The notes: generated by a model not told the origin, from the sequence alone. A stretch of DNA of 64,000 bases from Apostichopus japonicus (GCF_037975245.1 NC_092572.1:9006001-9070000), one strand, 5' to 3'; positions 1-12,150 are shown, counted from the first letter of the stretch. Translations and numbers: made by a program.

Positions 1-338
1 CTATTAAGCAAAATAAGAAGAAAATAAATGTGTTTTAAATACTAGATAACCTTGGAGTTCTGTTCAATCTGTCGGGGTAGAGTTTGATTTATTTATTCTA
101 AGTTCTCTTTGAGGAACCAAGTGTGAATTAAATTGGCAATGTCAAACCATTTATAGGTTCATGTAACGCACCACAGTAGAAATATCTCGAACAAGAAAAA
201 GAAAAAAAAGAAAGAACGTAAAAAAAACTGGCTGTCAGCCAGCAGCGTTTTTGGGGGGGGAATGGAGACACAATTCTGTCAAAGCGCCCTGTTTTGAATT
301 ACTCATTGTGATCTGAATAAATATCCCTCTTCCTACAG

Positions 339-449
339 GTGACAGACGACATCGTCGAAAACGTCAACGTGATCGTATTCAGGAAGATGAAACAGTTTGA
401 CCTGTCGGGAAATGTCGTCGTCGATAACGAATTTCTCTCGACCCTAAAG
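339..449 (+). CDS. NOMO: NOMO exon a (first in window)
   Basis: Codes for 37 residues, from VTDDIVENV to NEFLSTLK. It is preceded by a pyrimidine tract and CTACAG, and followed by GTAGGT. Phase is 0 on both sides. The GTG at the first position is an internal valine codon, not a start. Confidence 0.9.
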
Positions 450-3400
450 GTAGGTCCTGTGGAAGAACCGTACCCTAAGACCGTTTTGGCAGGTTTTATT
501 CTCATCCAAAATGTCACAAAATCATCCCATGGCTGTTTGTGGTGGACGTTGCCTCACCGCAAGACCAGTCGCCAATATCCAGCGTTCCTTTTGCGAGATC
601 ACTTGCGAAACACCAGCATATAATCATTTAGAATCTGTCACAACCCATTGAAGTACTTTAATAATCAACGCTTTATGCTTATTTGGTTTTTTTCACACTT
701 TCTCGATCTTGCCCCCTCCCCCACCATTTTTATGAGGGGGGAGGGGCTATCCTGCAATAATCTCTGTCTGAATTCCAAACCACATGATCAGTCGATGAAA
801 GAAAGGCTTAAAATATACATCATTATCTAAATAAGATCACGGCGGAAACAGAATTTGATGTGATACTAGATACCATTCAAACTGTCACAAATTAACCCAC
901 GCTTTAATTTAACCGGTTCTGTTTGCTACGTAAAATCTTCAGCCGACACTCTGGCTCAGACTGAGCTGACTGTCCTTTTCAAGTCTGGTAAAGATGGAAA
1001 AGTTGTTTAAAAGTTACCCTGATGACAAGATTCATTAAAATATTGAAACCCATTACTTGGAATTTTTCATATGTCTATGTCATTGTTATGACTGATGCAC
1101 TTCGATACGATTAAGCTACCAAGTTGAAGAGGACTTGAATTAACTGACAAAATCGAAAGCGGATCCGTGTCAGTCGTCCCTACCATATCGCCTCTGTACC
1201 TTACTTGAAAATTCACCCTTTACCCACGACAAGGAATGCTGCCCCCGTTTGTATGATCTGTAATACAACTTCAAGGAAACGGCACTTTAAAAAGCGGTTA
1301 ATCGAACAAATTAAGACAAAAATGTAAAGTCATTTCTAACATCCTCAAAAGAAGCAGTGGGATGTTGTGCCTTCTTCTATCCCCTTCTCAGCCCTAAATT
1401 GTTTATCAATATTTATGGGAAACAAAATGGAAAAAAACTAAAATACTGAACGTTCTCACTGTCATTAATCAGCAGTTGTCGTACTAAATTCCCATTCGTT
1501 TTTTTTCCTTCAAATTTCTTGCAGGTGAAACTTTTCCGGGAGGATAACCCAGACAATCCCGTCCACACAGTCTCACTAGGAAGTTCCAGTTTCTTTCACT
1601 TTCCATCCCTGACAAAGGATGACACGGTAAGACATCCAAAAGAGAAATAAACCTAGTTTTAATGCTGTAGCAAGACATTGCATCAATTCTGACACAGTAG
1701 TCACTAATAGGAGCAGGGATGTGCTCACACTGGGCGGCACCGGGCGGCTGAGCCCAGCAGTTCTGAATGCCGCCCAGCACAAACAGTATTTTAAACATTT
1801 CCGCCCGGCACTTTTTTGATGATAATTTAACAAATTTTACCATAACCAAAATCTGGGAGAATACATGGCACAGAATAGGAAAAATAGCACCACCTAAGCA
1901 TACTTCATGTGCAAAATTTGTCCAGTGGGGAGGGGGTACCCCACCCATGAGATCCCTCTCCCAGGGTGTGGATCACACTACCGCACAATCTGCCCGGCAC
2001 TCAAATATTCCTGAGCACATCCCTGTAGGAGGTTGTACTATGTGAAATGGAAAAAAAATATTGAAAGAGGACATTTCATGAATAAATACTATACAAATAA
2101 TTCCTGTGAGTTGTAAGATCTTTTATGATCTCGTTGGAGGGAGCGGGGGGGGTGGTAGGGAGACCGTAAGAAGAAACCTGTTTCAATGCTGTAGCGATAC
2201 ATTGCATCAATTCTGACAAAGTCAATTATAAGAGGTTGTACTATTTGAAATGGAAAAATTTGAAAGATGCTGCATGAATAAGCCTATGCAAGCAGTTCCT
2301 TTGAATGATAACATCTTTTATGATCTTGTTGGGTGGGGGGACCGACGGGGGTAAGGATATGTCCCAATGTGACAGAATGTGACAGACCTTACCGTAATGT
2401 GTGACTGCGCATAAAAAAACCTACCCCGGCATAAACTGTAATGTACAGTAATGAACGGAATAGTCGACACATCCGCCCTCGAATGCATCTGAGTAACTTT
2501 TTGATGGTAAATCGATGTTTTGTTTGAATTTTTTCGTCGGCGAGATCGTTTGAAACGGGCAAAAAATTTTGGAGTGAAAAAAAGTAGATAGTCACGATTT
2601 TGTGACTGTTGATGACAACAGGATAAGTACGTGAAAAAGAGGGATAGTTTAGACCGTCAAGATTGACTACGTGTTGAGGCTTTTAAGTGTATCCCATGTG
2701 ATCAGACACTGTAATTGAGAGTACTGAAAGAGGATATGTTAGTTCTGTGTCTTTATTATGGTCTCCCCTCTCCTTCCCAAATTGGTCACTTCCCCACCCT
2801 CTCCTTCCTCCCCTGCATGTCATCCCTGTAAAAGATGGCAGCATTTAGCCAAATAGCTGACCTCAAAAAATCAAAAACTTCAAATATTTTGCTGTTCACT
2901 GTCTGACCTTCATTCTGACCTATTTTACATCATTATTCATTATTTTCTAATAATGCCAGATTAAAATTTAAAAAGAATGGTCATGTTGACACATTTCCAA
3001 TTTTCTTAATATATTTTTCTATATCCATTTTGTCATCATTTTCAGAGGTATCGGATCCGTTTGGAATCGAGTTTGTCCAAGTCCACACATACGTACATTC
3101 TACCCGAGGCTTCCTTCAGCACGGCCGACGGCTACTACAAGCATATAACGTTACCTTTCACACCTGAGGTAAAGAAAACATAGACTCTCTTTCTCTCCTC
3201 CTTTTTCAAAAATCCAAAAGTAAGGTTTAGTAACTTTTATGGTCAACATGCAAATCATACAGGTCCCTTGGTAAGGGAAGGCTCGAAGATCTAAACAACC
3301 GTTGTTGACCCAACTAGACGTCCAGTTTCCTTTGAAGAACAAAACTGGAGCATTCAGCGAGTCACACTGGAACGCCCGCCGCCCAAAGGTTGCTAGTTAA

Positions 3401-5377
3401 TTGCCATCTCACTGACTATTCAATTACTAGTTCAATAACTTTAACATAACAAATTTAAGTCATTAGTGTCTGAGTCAATGGTTTTCCAAATATGCTCTAA
3501 TTGTTTTGTGTTGTGTTGTTTTCATTAATGGGTCAGGCCTCATCAGAGAGGATGATGTTTTCATCGCAACTAAACTGAAAATGGCTTTTGTTTTTTCTTC
3601 CAAAATTTTTCAATTATTTGTCCACGGAGAAAATAATACTGTCGCAAAACAGTTTACACTGCATGTCAAAAATGTCTTTGTTTTCCCTTAAATATCATAT
3701 TTCAATCATTTATTTTACAGAGGAAAAGAACAATTTCTCTACAAATAGAAGATGCACTTTCATGTTAATTAATAAAACTACAGAGAACATTGAGAGCTTG
3801 TAGTTAGCAAATATTCCAAATGTAAAAATTCACCGATAAATTTCAACAAAAAGTTTGTCATAGGAGAAAAAAAGCTTGTGAAGAGACCCAAACTTTGTGA
3901 CGTCAAAGACCACCTACGATGATCGACCTCCAGAAGTATCAGAGGGGGATATATAGCCTGTCCAAATAGGTGCCATTCAATCAACAGTATCTCCCATATG
4001 GAGTGTTGGCTCAGTGGTTAACGCCGGTGCCTTCCAATCATAAGGTCCCCAGTTCGAGTCACTCCAAGATTAATATATGTCATCCAGTTACAGAGTTGTT
4101 GACAATTCATAATCATGGACGTTAAATATGAATTTAAGAGACTGACTTCGGTCAGCTTGCGGCTTTGATAAGCCAATGAGGCTTCTTCGCGAGTTCTTGC
4201 TTGCAGGAGGATCTAAAATACATACATACATATCTCAAGTTAAGGACAAGGTATATCGAACTGAGATTTGCAGCCATCAGTGTGAGGAATATTTATCTCT
4301 TCAAGATAGTGTTATCTTGCCTGCTTCCGGAATATCCCAATTATTACTCCGTCGTTTGCCATTTGGAATATTCCATTATAGCTCTGCCTCATTGTCTGCT
4401 ACTGGAATATTCCATTATAGCTCTGCCTCGTTGTCTGCTACTGGAATATACCATTATAGCTCTGCCTCATTGTCTGCTACTGGAATATTCCATTATAGCT
4501 CTGCCTCATTGTCTGCTACTGGAATATAACATTATAGCTCTGCCTCATTGTCTGCTACTGGAATATTCCATTATAGCTCTGCCTTGTCAGTGCGTCAGAT
4601 TAAAATCACTGGTCTCCTTTGTTTTTGTTATTTCAGAGGAAGTCTGTTGAGCAGGAGATAGCCCAGGGATCTTATCTAGCGCTGCCTTTACTAGTGGCTT
4701 TTGTGATAGTTGTATTTAATCATAATAAGGTAAGTGGTTTTAATTTGCTGTCTGTTACCTCTAAGAGGTGAACCTCCCCTCTCACCTTCCTCTCACCCTC
4801 CTCTCCCCCTCCCCACACCTCTTTGAGATAATTTAGTCAATTGGAATGGTGCTTAGATACAAAATGGTTCTTTCTTTTGCAACTTTTGAAACAGTGTTGT
4901 AGAATTTTCGACTGGTTAGGTGGTATCGCACGCACATGTTGTATACTCGTGTATCCTACACAAGTTGCTATTCTGAAATATTCTGTCCGCCGGTGTTGGT
5001 GTTAAGGGTGGAAGGGGTAGATCCCCCTACCACCCCCCAAAGTATATATGGTTGCACCCCTACCCATAATCTGGTTTTTATGATAGTGTCAGATTGTGTG
5101 AGCTTCTTCACCATTGCTTGCTCTATTCCATAAGTGATGAGGTCGAATTAAAAAAGTACACCCATTGATTTTTCTTCTGTCACAGATTTTACCTCTAGTG
5201 CTACAGAAGATCCAACAGACAGTGAAGTCGACCACGGCGGCCGCCACCTCCTCCTACAGGCCATCAGCTCCCGCTCCCAGCAGCGCACCCGCCCCGCAGC
5301 CCCCCATAGATATGTCGGTCTTCGCTCCAGAGGATAGCCTCAAGCAGAAAAAGAAAGCTAAAGTCAGGAAAGCGTGA
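339..5377 (+). CDS. NOMO: NOMO (Nodal modulator / BOS complex subunit), C-terminal five exons, 5' partial
   Basis: Five exons join in frame (all phase 0): 339-449, 1525-1626, 3046-3168, 4637-4729 and 5186-5377. They give the last 206 residues. The family is recognised from the order FDLSGNVVV, VKLFREDNPDNPVHTVSLG, FFHFPSL, YILPEASF, GYYKHITLPF and EIAQGSYLALPL, which follows the C-terminal beta-sandwich region, membrane span and short tail of animal NOMO proteins (about 1,220 residues). NOMO is an ER-membrane protein of the multipass translocon (BOS complex) and was first described as a Nodal-signalling modulator. The single membrane span, about LALPLLVAFVIVVFNHNK, lies in exon 4. The last exon adds a Ser/Ala/Pro-rich cytosolic linker and a basic KQKKKAKVRKA end. 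Every exon has AG and GT borders. The start lies left of the window, and bases 1-338 are intron. Confidence 0.93.
1525..1626 (+). CDS. NOMO: NOMO exon b
   Basis: Codes for 34 residues, from VKLFREDNP to SLTKDDT. Acceptor TTGCAG and donor GTAAGA; phase 0 on both sides. Confidence 0.92.
1655..2335 (+). repeat. local tandem duplication in NOMO intron, first copy split by the miniature element
   Basis: The sequence around 1655-1713 plus 2026-2145 recurs at about 2180-2335. Shared blocks include AATGCTGTAGC, ACATTGCATCAATTCTGACA, GAGGTTGTACTAT and CTTTTATGATCT. The second copy runs straight through the point where the first copy holds the element. Confidence 0.7.
1714..2025. mobile_element. miniature inverted-repeat element (TIR CAGGGATGTGCTCA) in NOMO intron
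   Basis: The 312-bp insert begins CAGGGATGTGCTCA and ends TGAGCACATCCCTG, a perfect 14-bp terminal inverted repeat. TAGGAG flanks both sides (1708-1713 and 2026-2031). There is no coding capacity; the apparent 154-residue minus-strand frame here is chance. A local duplicate at about 2180-2330 lacks the insert. Superfamily is unclear: the CAGGG ends recall hAT, but the direct repeat seen is 6 bp rather than 8. Confidence 0.75.
3046..3168 (+). CDS. NOMO: NOMO exon c
   Basis: Codes for 41 residues, from RYRIRLESS to LPFTPE, including the family-typical YILPEASF and YYKHITL stretches. Acceptor TTTCAG and donor GTAAAG; phase 0 on both sides. Confidence 0.92.
4000..4230 (+). mobile_element. tRNA-derived SINE in NOMO intron
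   Basis: The head at 4000-4065 has an acceptor-like GGAGTG/CACTCC pairing, an A box TGGCTCAGTGG and a weak B box AGTTCGAGTCA, so it is a decayed tRNA-like promoter. The body follows with short hairpins (CTGACTTCGGTCAG, GGCTTTGATAAGCC), and the element ends near 4225 in a short (ACAT)n tail. This is the classic SINE layout. The T arm does not pair well, so it is not a functional tRNA gene. Confidence 0.7.
4365..4586 (+). repeat. 39-bp tandem repeat in NOMO intron
   Basis: Five full units and one partial unit start at 4365, 4404, 4443, 4482, 4521 and 4560. The unit begins GGAATATTCCATTATAGCTC and ends GTCTGCTACT. The period is a multiple of three, which leaves two open frames of 117 and 149 codons. 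They are artefacts of the repeat. Confidence 0.9.
4637..4729 (+). CDS. NOMO: NOMO exon d (membrane span)
   Basis: Codes for 31 residues. RKSVEQEIAQGSY is followed by the hydrophobic span and then FNHNK. Acceptor TTTCAG and donor GTAAGT. The exon begins only about 50 bases after a 39-bp tandem repeat in the preceding intron. Confidence 0.92.
5186..5377 (+). CDS. NOMO: NOMO terminal exon
   Basis: Codes for 63 residues and a TGA stop at 5375. ILPLVLQKIQQTV matches the post-membrane helix of NOMO. It is followed by a Ser/Ala/Pro-rich linker (SSYRPSAPAPSSAPAP) and a lysine-rich end. The acceptor is TCACAG. Confidence 0.92.
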   Translation: MLPLVLQKIQQTVKSTTAAATSSYRPSAPAPSSAPAPQPPIDMSVFAPEDSLKQKKKAKVRKA

Positions 5378-6640
5378 GAAGCGATGACCTGCAGAGAGAT
5401 GATGAGGCAGACCGGGTCGGAGGGGTCCTCGTCCGTATGTAGGAGGAGAAGGAAGAGACGGTGGAAGTGGAGCAGAAGAAAGAATGGATGAGCGCGAACA
5501 TTTCCTGGAGGATTTGAAACGAGATGCGGTGAAAGAGGAGATTAAAAAAAGATTGATGGAAGGATGGAAAAAGAAGGGCCCTTTTGAAGAATGGAAGATT
5601 ATCAGTGAAGGCTTTTATTGAGGACAGAGATAAATGAAGCCCTATTATTTGGGGGGGAAAAATTTGTCAATTTAAGAAATTTGAATATGTATGAGTAACA
5701 ACTGAATATGTATCATGTTGAAAGATTGATTGTACAAAAAAATCAAAACGTATGTAAGGGTAAAGGATTAAATGTGGATAATAGCTTTCATTTGATGGGT
5801 AATTGGATGGGAAAACATAATCACTTGAACATGTAATGTATGAATTTTAAAGCAATATATGAGTTATATTAAGCTTTGAGGATCAAGCCGCCAAGATGGA
5901 GATGTATAATTTTTAACAGATTAGACAATTATAAAAAATCTAGCTGTCATAAATTTTCCAAATTTTTTTGTAATATAAATAGACAACATGAAAGGGGAGA
6001 CAGCAAAGCAGCGTGTGTAACTATCAAAATCCACAATCTATAAATTGATCTTTTATCCGGAAAGTATCTCAAAAGTGGAAGCTTTGTGGTACAATGAGAA
6101 GACCCAAACGATTTTAGTTAGGGGGAGTCAGGGGTGTGGTAGGGGTGGGGAGAGTGTAGAACAGTGTGGTGGAGGGTGATAATCAATTGATATGAGAGGT
6201 TCCACTAAGCAAACATGTTTTCTAAATGTTTTTTGCTTCTTTTAGTCTCCTGGCCAGGAGTCTATTTTTTGTAATTCATTGTGTCGTATTTAACCGAGTT
6301 TGTAATCTTCGGTGTATCCATAGTTTATCAATAGAGAGAGGGAGATAGGGCACATTTTAACAGATTATTTACTAAAGCAGGACTTGACACTTATTGTTAT
6401 ACAAGAGAAATAACAACACCAAGGGTACAATCCAATTCATTGTTATGTCTTTTTTTTTTTTTAATGTTTTGTGTTGTATTCATTTTATCATGCAATAATG
6501 TATCAATGTTGAAATGAAACATTGGTGATTTATAACATGTGCATTAATAGAACAATCGTCTCTTGGGGAAATACATTGATGACAATTGCTCATCATAATT
6601 TGATGGGAAAAATAAAAACATGTTTGTGATTTTGTTTGAG
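5378..6640 (+). other. NOMO: NOMO 3' UTR with poly(A) signal
   Basis: AT-rich sequence follows the stop with no further coding signal. An AATAAA at 6611-6616 is followed by a GT-rich stretch (TGTTTGTGATTTTG), the usual layout of an animal cleavage site. That would give a 3' UTR of about 1.25 kb. Earlier cleavage is possible. Confidence 0.6.
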
Positions 6641-6885
6641 GTAAGGATCATGGTTAAGATTGTAACAGTTGTGTTTTAGTTTCTTTGTTGGGTTTTTTTT
6701 TTTTTTCGTTTCTTTCACTTTTTTTTCAAAATTTCACCAAATGTAAGTCAAATTGAATCGTCAAATACACATTATGATTAAGGGTAATCATTTATAAAAA
6801 CAGTGAAGCTGGTGCATATGTTTGTTTGTTTTTTTTATTTTGGTCTGTTTGTGTTTTTGTACCAGGTATTATCAGTTGATAGTTT

Positions 6886-7000
6886 GACAGGCTATATACA
6901 GGTTATGTACAGGGCTATACACAGGTTATGTACAAGTGATACAGACACAGGTTATGGACAAGCTATATACAGACTAAACACAGGTCATGTACAGGCCGAC
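6886..7000 (+). repeat. 22-bp minisatellite, array 1
   Basis: Degenerate units of about 22 bp, of the type ACAGGCTATACACAGGTTAT. The array lies just past the NOMO poly(A) signal. Confidence 0.75.
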
Positions 7001-7494
7001 CCATCAAATCTCCCGGTGTCATATTCTATTCTCCCGGTTTTTAAATGTTTCATCACTTGCGACATTTCTGAAAATAGCCAACAGTTAGTCCTGTGCATAC
7101 TAATTATTAGTAATTCCCCACAGTAACGCTGAACACGGGAAAGGCTATTCAGTATAGTTCACAAGACAGACAGTCAGTCAAGTCTCAAGCTTGATGGGAC
7201 TATCTAGCATACTAGCCATGAAGTCACAGTACCCAGACTCCACTGTTTCAAATGGAAGTCTACTAAAGAAACCCTGTAGAAAGCGAAGCAAGGTGCTGTA
7301 AACTACAACAAGAAACACTGATTGGATGATTCTCTCACTGTATTGCATAAGTTGACTACTTATTTAGGAGTATTTATATCATTTCAGTTGAAAATTACCA
7401 ACCTCCCTATTTTCCCCTTGTTCTCCCTATTTTTTAGCACTGAAAAATGTTATTCTCCCTATTTTGGGGTCAATAGCCTGTACATACCTGTCAA

Positions 7495-7640
7495 CCTGTA
7501 CAGGTTGACAGGTCTGTACAGGCTATACACAGGTTATGTACATGCTACTGATGCTATACATATTATTTACAGGTTATGTACAGGCTATACGCAGGTAATG
7601 TACAGGCTATACGCAGGTCATGTACAGGCTATATTCAGTC
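7495..7640 (+). repeat. 22-bp minisatellite, array 2
   Basis: Same unit as the array 500 bp upstream (TGTACAGGCTATACGCAGGT), about six degenerate copies. A (TA)n array follows directly. Confidence 0.75.
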
Positions 7641-7667
7641 TGTTTCGCTTCTAGCACATTTCATTGG

Positions 7668-7670
<3 letters not shown>

Positions 7671-7735
<65 letters not shown>

Positions 7736-7738
7736 TAT
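7671..7738. repeat. (TA)n microsatellite
   Basis: An almost pure TA run of about 65 bp, directly after the second 22-bp minisatellite array. Confidence 0.95.
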
Positions 7739-8460
7739 CACTTCCTCATGGTAAAATGAATTCCGATGTGACCTACTAGCCTAAACCTATTTTATTTGGA
7801 TTTAATTTGATTTGACATCATCATATCTATTTTTTTTTTTTATGACTTTCCCAATTTAGTCCGGTCCTACACCTCTGTCCATTATTCCGGGGGAACTGTG
7901 TTAGCTCCCTGCAGTTGTCCCATTTCAGATTTCCGGGATAGAGCATCGGGCGGGTCTTTTAGTAGTTTAATGGGGCACAGTGGAATAACTGTAACGCATG
8001 ACCCCGGATAATGGATTTAAACCAGTTCTACGGTGGTGCCATGCTGTAGCCTATACCTTTCGCCTACGAAAATACTGTATTAATAGTGCGGATTTGTTTT
8101 CCACCTTGTTGTTAATGGACCATGGTCAGAACGATGAAATACGAATAAGTTTCTATGCTGCAATGGGCTTACATGTTTCTGGGGGTGGGATGGGTGGGAC
8201 ATGGGGAAGGATGGTGGGGGAGGGGGTTGACAAACGATCAGGGTACCCGACGAGACAATTGCGCGAACTTATATAGGCTAATGATCCTGTTTGACTACAG
8301 GAGAAAAACGGCCTTTTCTATTCCATACAATTTTCTGTATACGACATGCACACTTGTGTGATCGCGATATAACGTTTACTTTACATCAAACCATTATATA
8401 GACACTATATTACATTTTTCTCTTCGCGTATTTGTGTGTGCTTTATATATAAAAAATATC

Positions 8461-8547
8461 GTACACGTTCCCATATTAAGTAAACAATGATTCAGCTACC
8501 GGTCTTTCTGTGAACATATACCGGTAGCTGTTTACCGTGTACAATGA
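8461..8547. repeat. imperfect foldback with AGCTACCGGT arms
   Basis: CAGCTACCGGT at 8493-8503 pairs with ACCGGTAGCTG at 8520-8530. Outer blocks also pair: GTAAAC with GTTTAC, and GTACACG with CGTGTAC. The left arm carries extra bases. No gene lies nearby. Confidence 0.6.
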
Positions 8548-10590
8548 TTGATCATTATATGTAGGCCTGTTGACGGCACAGTAGTAGTAAAATCAAATAT
8601 ACACTCGTGTTATTTTGAACATATTCATTTTCTACCAAACACTTAAAGCAATATATTATATATTCAGCACCAACCTGAATGTAGTTAACAACAGACTGTC
8701 AATGTCTTGTTTAGAAATAGTACCCTAATGCGTGCTAATATCTCCAATCCAATTATACCTGTACCTTCACTAGAAAAATTTCCATACGATGTGTTCTTTA
8801 TATATATGCGAGCGCTTTTTTTTTGTGCTGATGGAAATGCAATTTTTTTTTCTATTGGATATAAACTGCCCTTCAATTTATGCCTCACTAAAATGAAAAA
8901 AAAACGAGTTATGTTAATTGGCAATTAACGGTTGCTAATGAAACCGCTGCCTCTGTTAATTGTGTAGGCTTATTTGCTTCTAAAATTAGTTCAATTCACT
9001 TATTGAGGTATCTACAAAGTTCATATTATCCCAGCCAGTTTATCTAATTTGTGAAGAGTACTAGCAATTAATGTCCATTGTTAAAGCAAGCCAAAACAAC
9101 ATTGTCTGTTTTAAGTTAGAAACCGCATTCACGTGCGTAATACCGTTATCAAACAGATATACATAAAAGACACTGAAGTTTTAAGAGGAATTCGTATCGA
9201 TAAACTGCTGAAGGAATTGTATAAATACGATCACACACACTGGTGGCGCAAATCAACCCTCCTATAAATAGTCAACACGTATTTTATTTAAACATGTAAC
9301 ATTTCTCTCTAGATTTTAAAATTTCAAAATTTACAGCGTTTTATTTTTAATTAGATTTGGTTAAAAAATATATTCCAGTCATTTTTTTGGCTATATATAA
9401 AATATATTTGATTAGAATGATTTGGTTGTGATCCATTCGCTGTATATGACTTGTTATCTTTCTATATTTTTGTTTTATATTGGCAACGAGAAATAATACA
9501 TTATAGGCTAATAAAAAAAATAAAACCAATGTATATTTACATGTCTAGATCATTAATTAACTAACAGAATGGTACGTTGTATACCTTCAATACTATCTTA
9601 TCTGTATTGGGGGTCTAATTTGCTAATGATTAAAAACCAAAATCAAACTTCATTAATTTATTTTGAGGGACGTTCAAATATAACATAATGTTAATGAATG
9701 CAACGTTGGTGAGACGCGCATTGATGAATTGGCAAGTTAATTAACTGGTTCTGAACCAGTCCGTCGCTGGGTGCGAGACGCCGAAGGCAAATTATACATT
9801 GATGTAACTATAAAGTTAACACACTGTTTTCCAGTCTTTTTGCTAAAAAGGGTGTTATTAACTTTCGAGCGGTAAATGCGCGGTCGCATTTTAAACATCA
9901 TTCCGCCCCAGGAAAAGTGTATATACTTATATACACTAGAATTATGTTACAACACAGAACCCCGACGAGGGAGGGGGTGGGGTGGGGGAGGGCATATCCA
10001 CCATAATTTTCACAGCAAGGAATTTTCAAGATGGCGCTGCCGCAGGCGGGAACGACAACGACACTTCATTCTTTTGACTTTAGCATCCCACCCCCACCAA
10101 GTCCCGCTATGATCAGGCTTAAATCATCACTTAATTGCTACAGGCGAAAATATACTAACAAAGTAAAACAAGAAGAACAAAACAGGAGGTATGCCGATAT
10201 GTAGCCGACTTATCTATTAATTCAACCAGGAAGCACAGAGAGTATGCCATTACTATAAATGTATATGTATATATATGAGAATCATTGCCAGTAAATTTAT
10301 TAACCATAAATTTGATTAATGTATAGTCTAGACTAACCGAACCATTGATTATGAAGCGTGTTTATGATGTTCCTTTAAAGTTTTAACTTGATGAATCAGC
10401 GTGGATGATTAAGAATTTGGCAGCTTAGCCTAGAAACTATATTTAGTAAAGACAAGGATAAATTGAAGATTATTGAGTTCAAGACGCCTGAAATTGTTGG
10501 GGTTTCCGTTTCATGCAACGTTCACGTATATTACAGTAACTGTTAATTAACTGTTGATACTTATTATTTATTATTATTATTATTATTTTA

Positions 10591-10793
10591 GGTTTACAGT
10601 CTTGTTCAAGGCCAAAGCCCTCTCACACAACTTTACAACTTAACCCTGGTCATTGGTAACTTGTCACACCTACACACCAACGTATGCACAATTAAAATAA
10701 TCTCCCCTGGGGCACCACAGTGGACCACAACAACGTGTCCCCATAGGGACTTCCCATAGGGTGCTGTCACAAACCGGCGCTCGCAACTATATT
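10591..10793 (+). repeat. dispersed repeat family R1, copy 1
   Basis: Shares long blocks with 50870-51072: ACAGTCTTGTTCAAGGCCAA, CCTGGTCATTGGTAACTTGT, CTGGGGCACCAC, CGTGTCCCC, GACTTCCCATAGG and ACAAACCGGCGC. An (ATT)n run stands directly before it. Family unknown. Confidence 0.75.
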
Positions 10794-11535
10794 ATATAGT
10801 TTGTCGATAGGTACGACTTTTGTACATTAATAAATTATATGATATATCAGATTTTAGTTCAACAAAAGTACTCTAGTTTTAACTTTCATGAATGTCTTAC
10901 GAACCCCCTGGGATGGACTCACGCACCCCCTGGGGGTTCATGCAACCCCAGTTAGGGAACCCCTGCTCTAGACCATACAAGTACACTGCTACCAGTACAG
11001 GTTATATTTGCTAAACACCTTTTATTTGTCAAGTGGCCTTTCAAAGGTAGTATATACGCCCATTAAATGCACCATTGACTTACACACTAAATCACAAAAG
11101 TAATGTGGTCTCTAAGTCTAGATAGAAGTTTTCACTAGCTAAACGCTACCCATCACCGGATAGCTGACAAGTTGGCCTTTCATGGCACTATCAATTTTCC
11201 GTATCGTGACCATGTAGAGTTTTGCTATTCGAGCCGGAAGTTTTTGTCACTTGTAAACAAACCTCTTCACTCAGTAGTAAACAATTTTCCTACGCTGCTC
11301 ATGGGAGGCCTGTAGGGGTCTAAACTTGCCTCAATTGACCCAATTTTCTCACCACATGTACTTCCATTCATACACTTCAACATGCAAGCCACAAAAAACT
11401 AGATCATGATTGGTAACAGGTCAAAAAAGATGTTCTCCTGCTGCTTTTTGGCACTTTTCCTGAGAACAATCGAGCGGATGGATATAGACTCTAATAGGAG
11501 CATGCCACCTCAAACAGGTGTGGTTCATCAATTAA

Positions 11536-11890
11536 AGTGACTGGACTATATAATCTAACAGAGAGAGACCAATTGGTCAGTTCCTCAGATGCAACACAAA
11601 ACTTAATTACGTAAACATAAGACTTTTATGGCCTACTTTAAAAACTTTGTCAATCACATATATGTTGTTAAATATCATCCACGTGTGTTCTGTTGTTTTT
11701 ATATGAAGTTAAAAAAACATAATGCGGAGATGACGTCATCATGACTTAAGCCTTAAAGGGGAATTCCCAGAGATTTATCATATATCTTACGGTATCTTGC
11801 AGGAACATTGCTTGCACTCAAAATGTTTCCTTTTTCCTTGGTCTATATGACATATCAATAACTAAAACGCTGCCTTAAAGTCATCCGTTA
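11536..11890 (+). mobile_element. dispersed inverted-repeat family R2, copy 1
   Basis: Begins AGTGACTGGACTATATAATC, matching the end of the better copy at 18385. It shares internal blocks TATATGAAGTTAAAAA, GACGTCATCAT, CATTGCTTGCA and AAATGTTTC. The right terminal repeat is eroded. It contains a perfect CRE palindrome TGACGTCA. Confidence 0.6.
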
Positions 11891-12065
11891 AGCATCTAAA
11901 TACTACTAATATTGTAAATGATAGCATTTCTGCAATGTGCCTTGATGAAATAACCCCCCCCCCCCAAAAAAAAAATGTATATATATATATATATATTCTC
12001 AGATCCACTGAAATTTTATCAAATTCTTTTTTTACAGATTTTCTTTCCCATTAATTTTAGTCAAT

Positions 12066-12071
12066 TTTATT
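12066..12071 (-). terminator. poly(A) signal of the SLC35G-like gene
   Basis: TTTATT on the plus strand reads AATAAA on the minus strand, about 80 bases after the stop codon at 12151-12153. Confidence 0.55.
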
Positions 12072-12150
12072 CTCATTATATGACAACAATCTACCGGTAA
12101 TCTACACATTTTAGTGACGTCACTCCAATTAGGGGAATCTTCTCTTTTCC

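Larger units (their letters stand above)
6641..12065. other. intergenic: NOMO to SLC35G-like (convergent genes)
   Basis: Besides the listed repeats, I see no reading frame with recognisable content and no RNA gene. There are poly-T/poly-A runs and a C11-A9 run at 11945-11975, followed by a short (TA)n. Confidence 0.6.

Noticed and set aside
1484-1948. 154-codon minus-strand frame
   Set aside because: It overlaps NOMO exon b on the other strand and the miniature element; no recognisable domain.
4176-4650. Two long open frames (117 and 149 codons) with repeating residues
   Set aside because: They are translations of the 39-bp intronic tandem repeat, whose period is a multiple of three. NOMO exon d follows in a different context.
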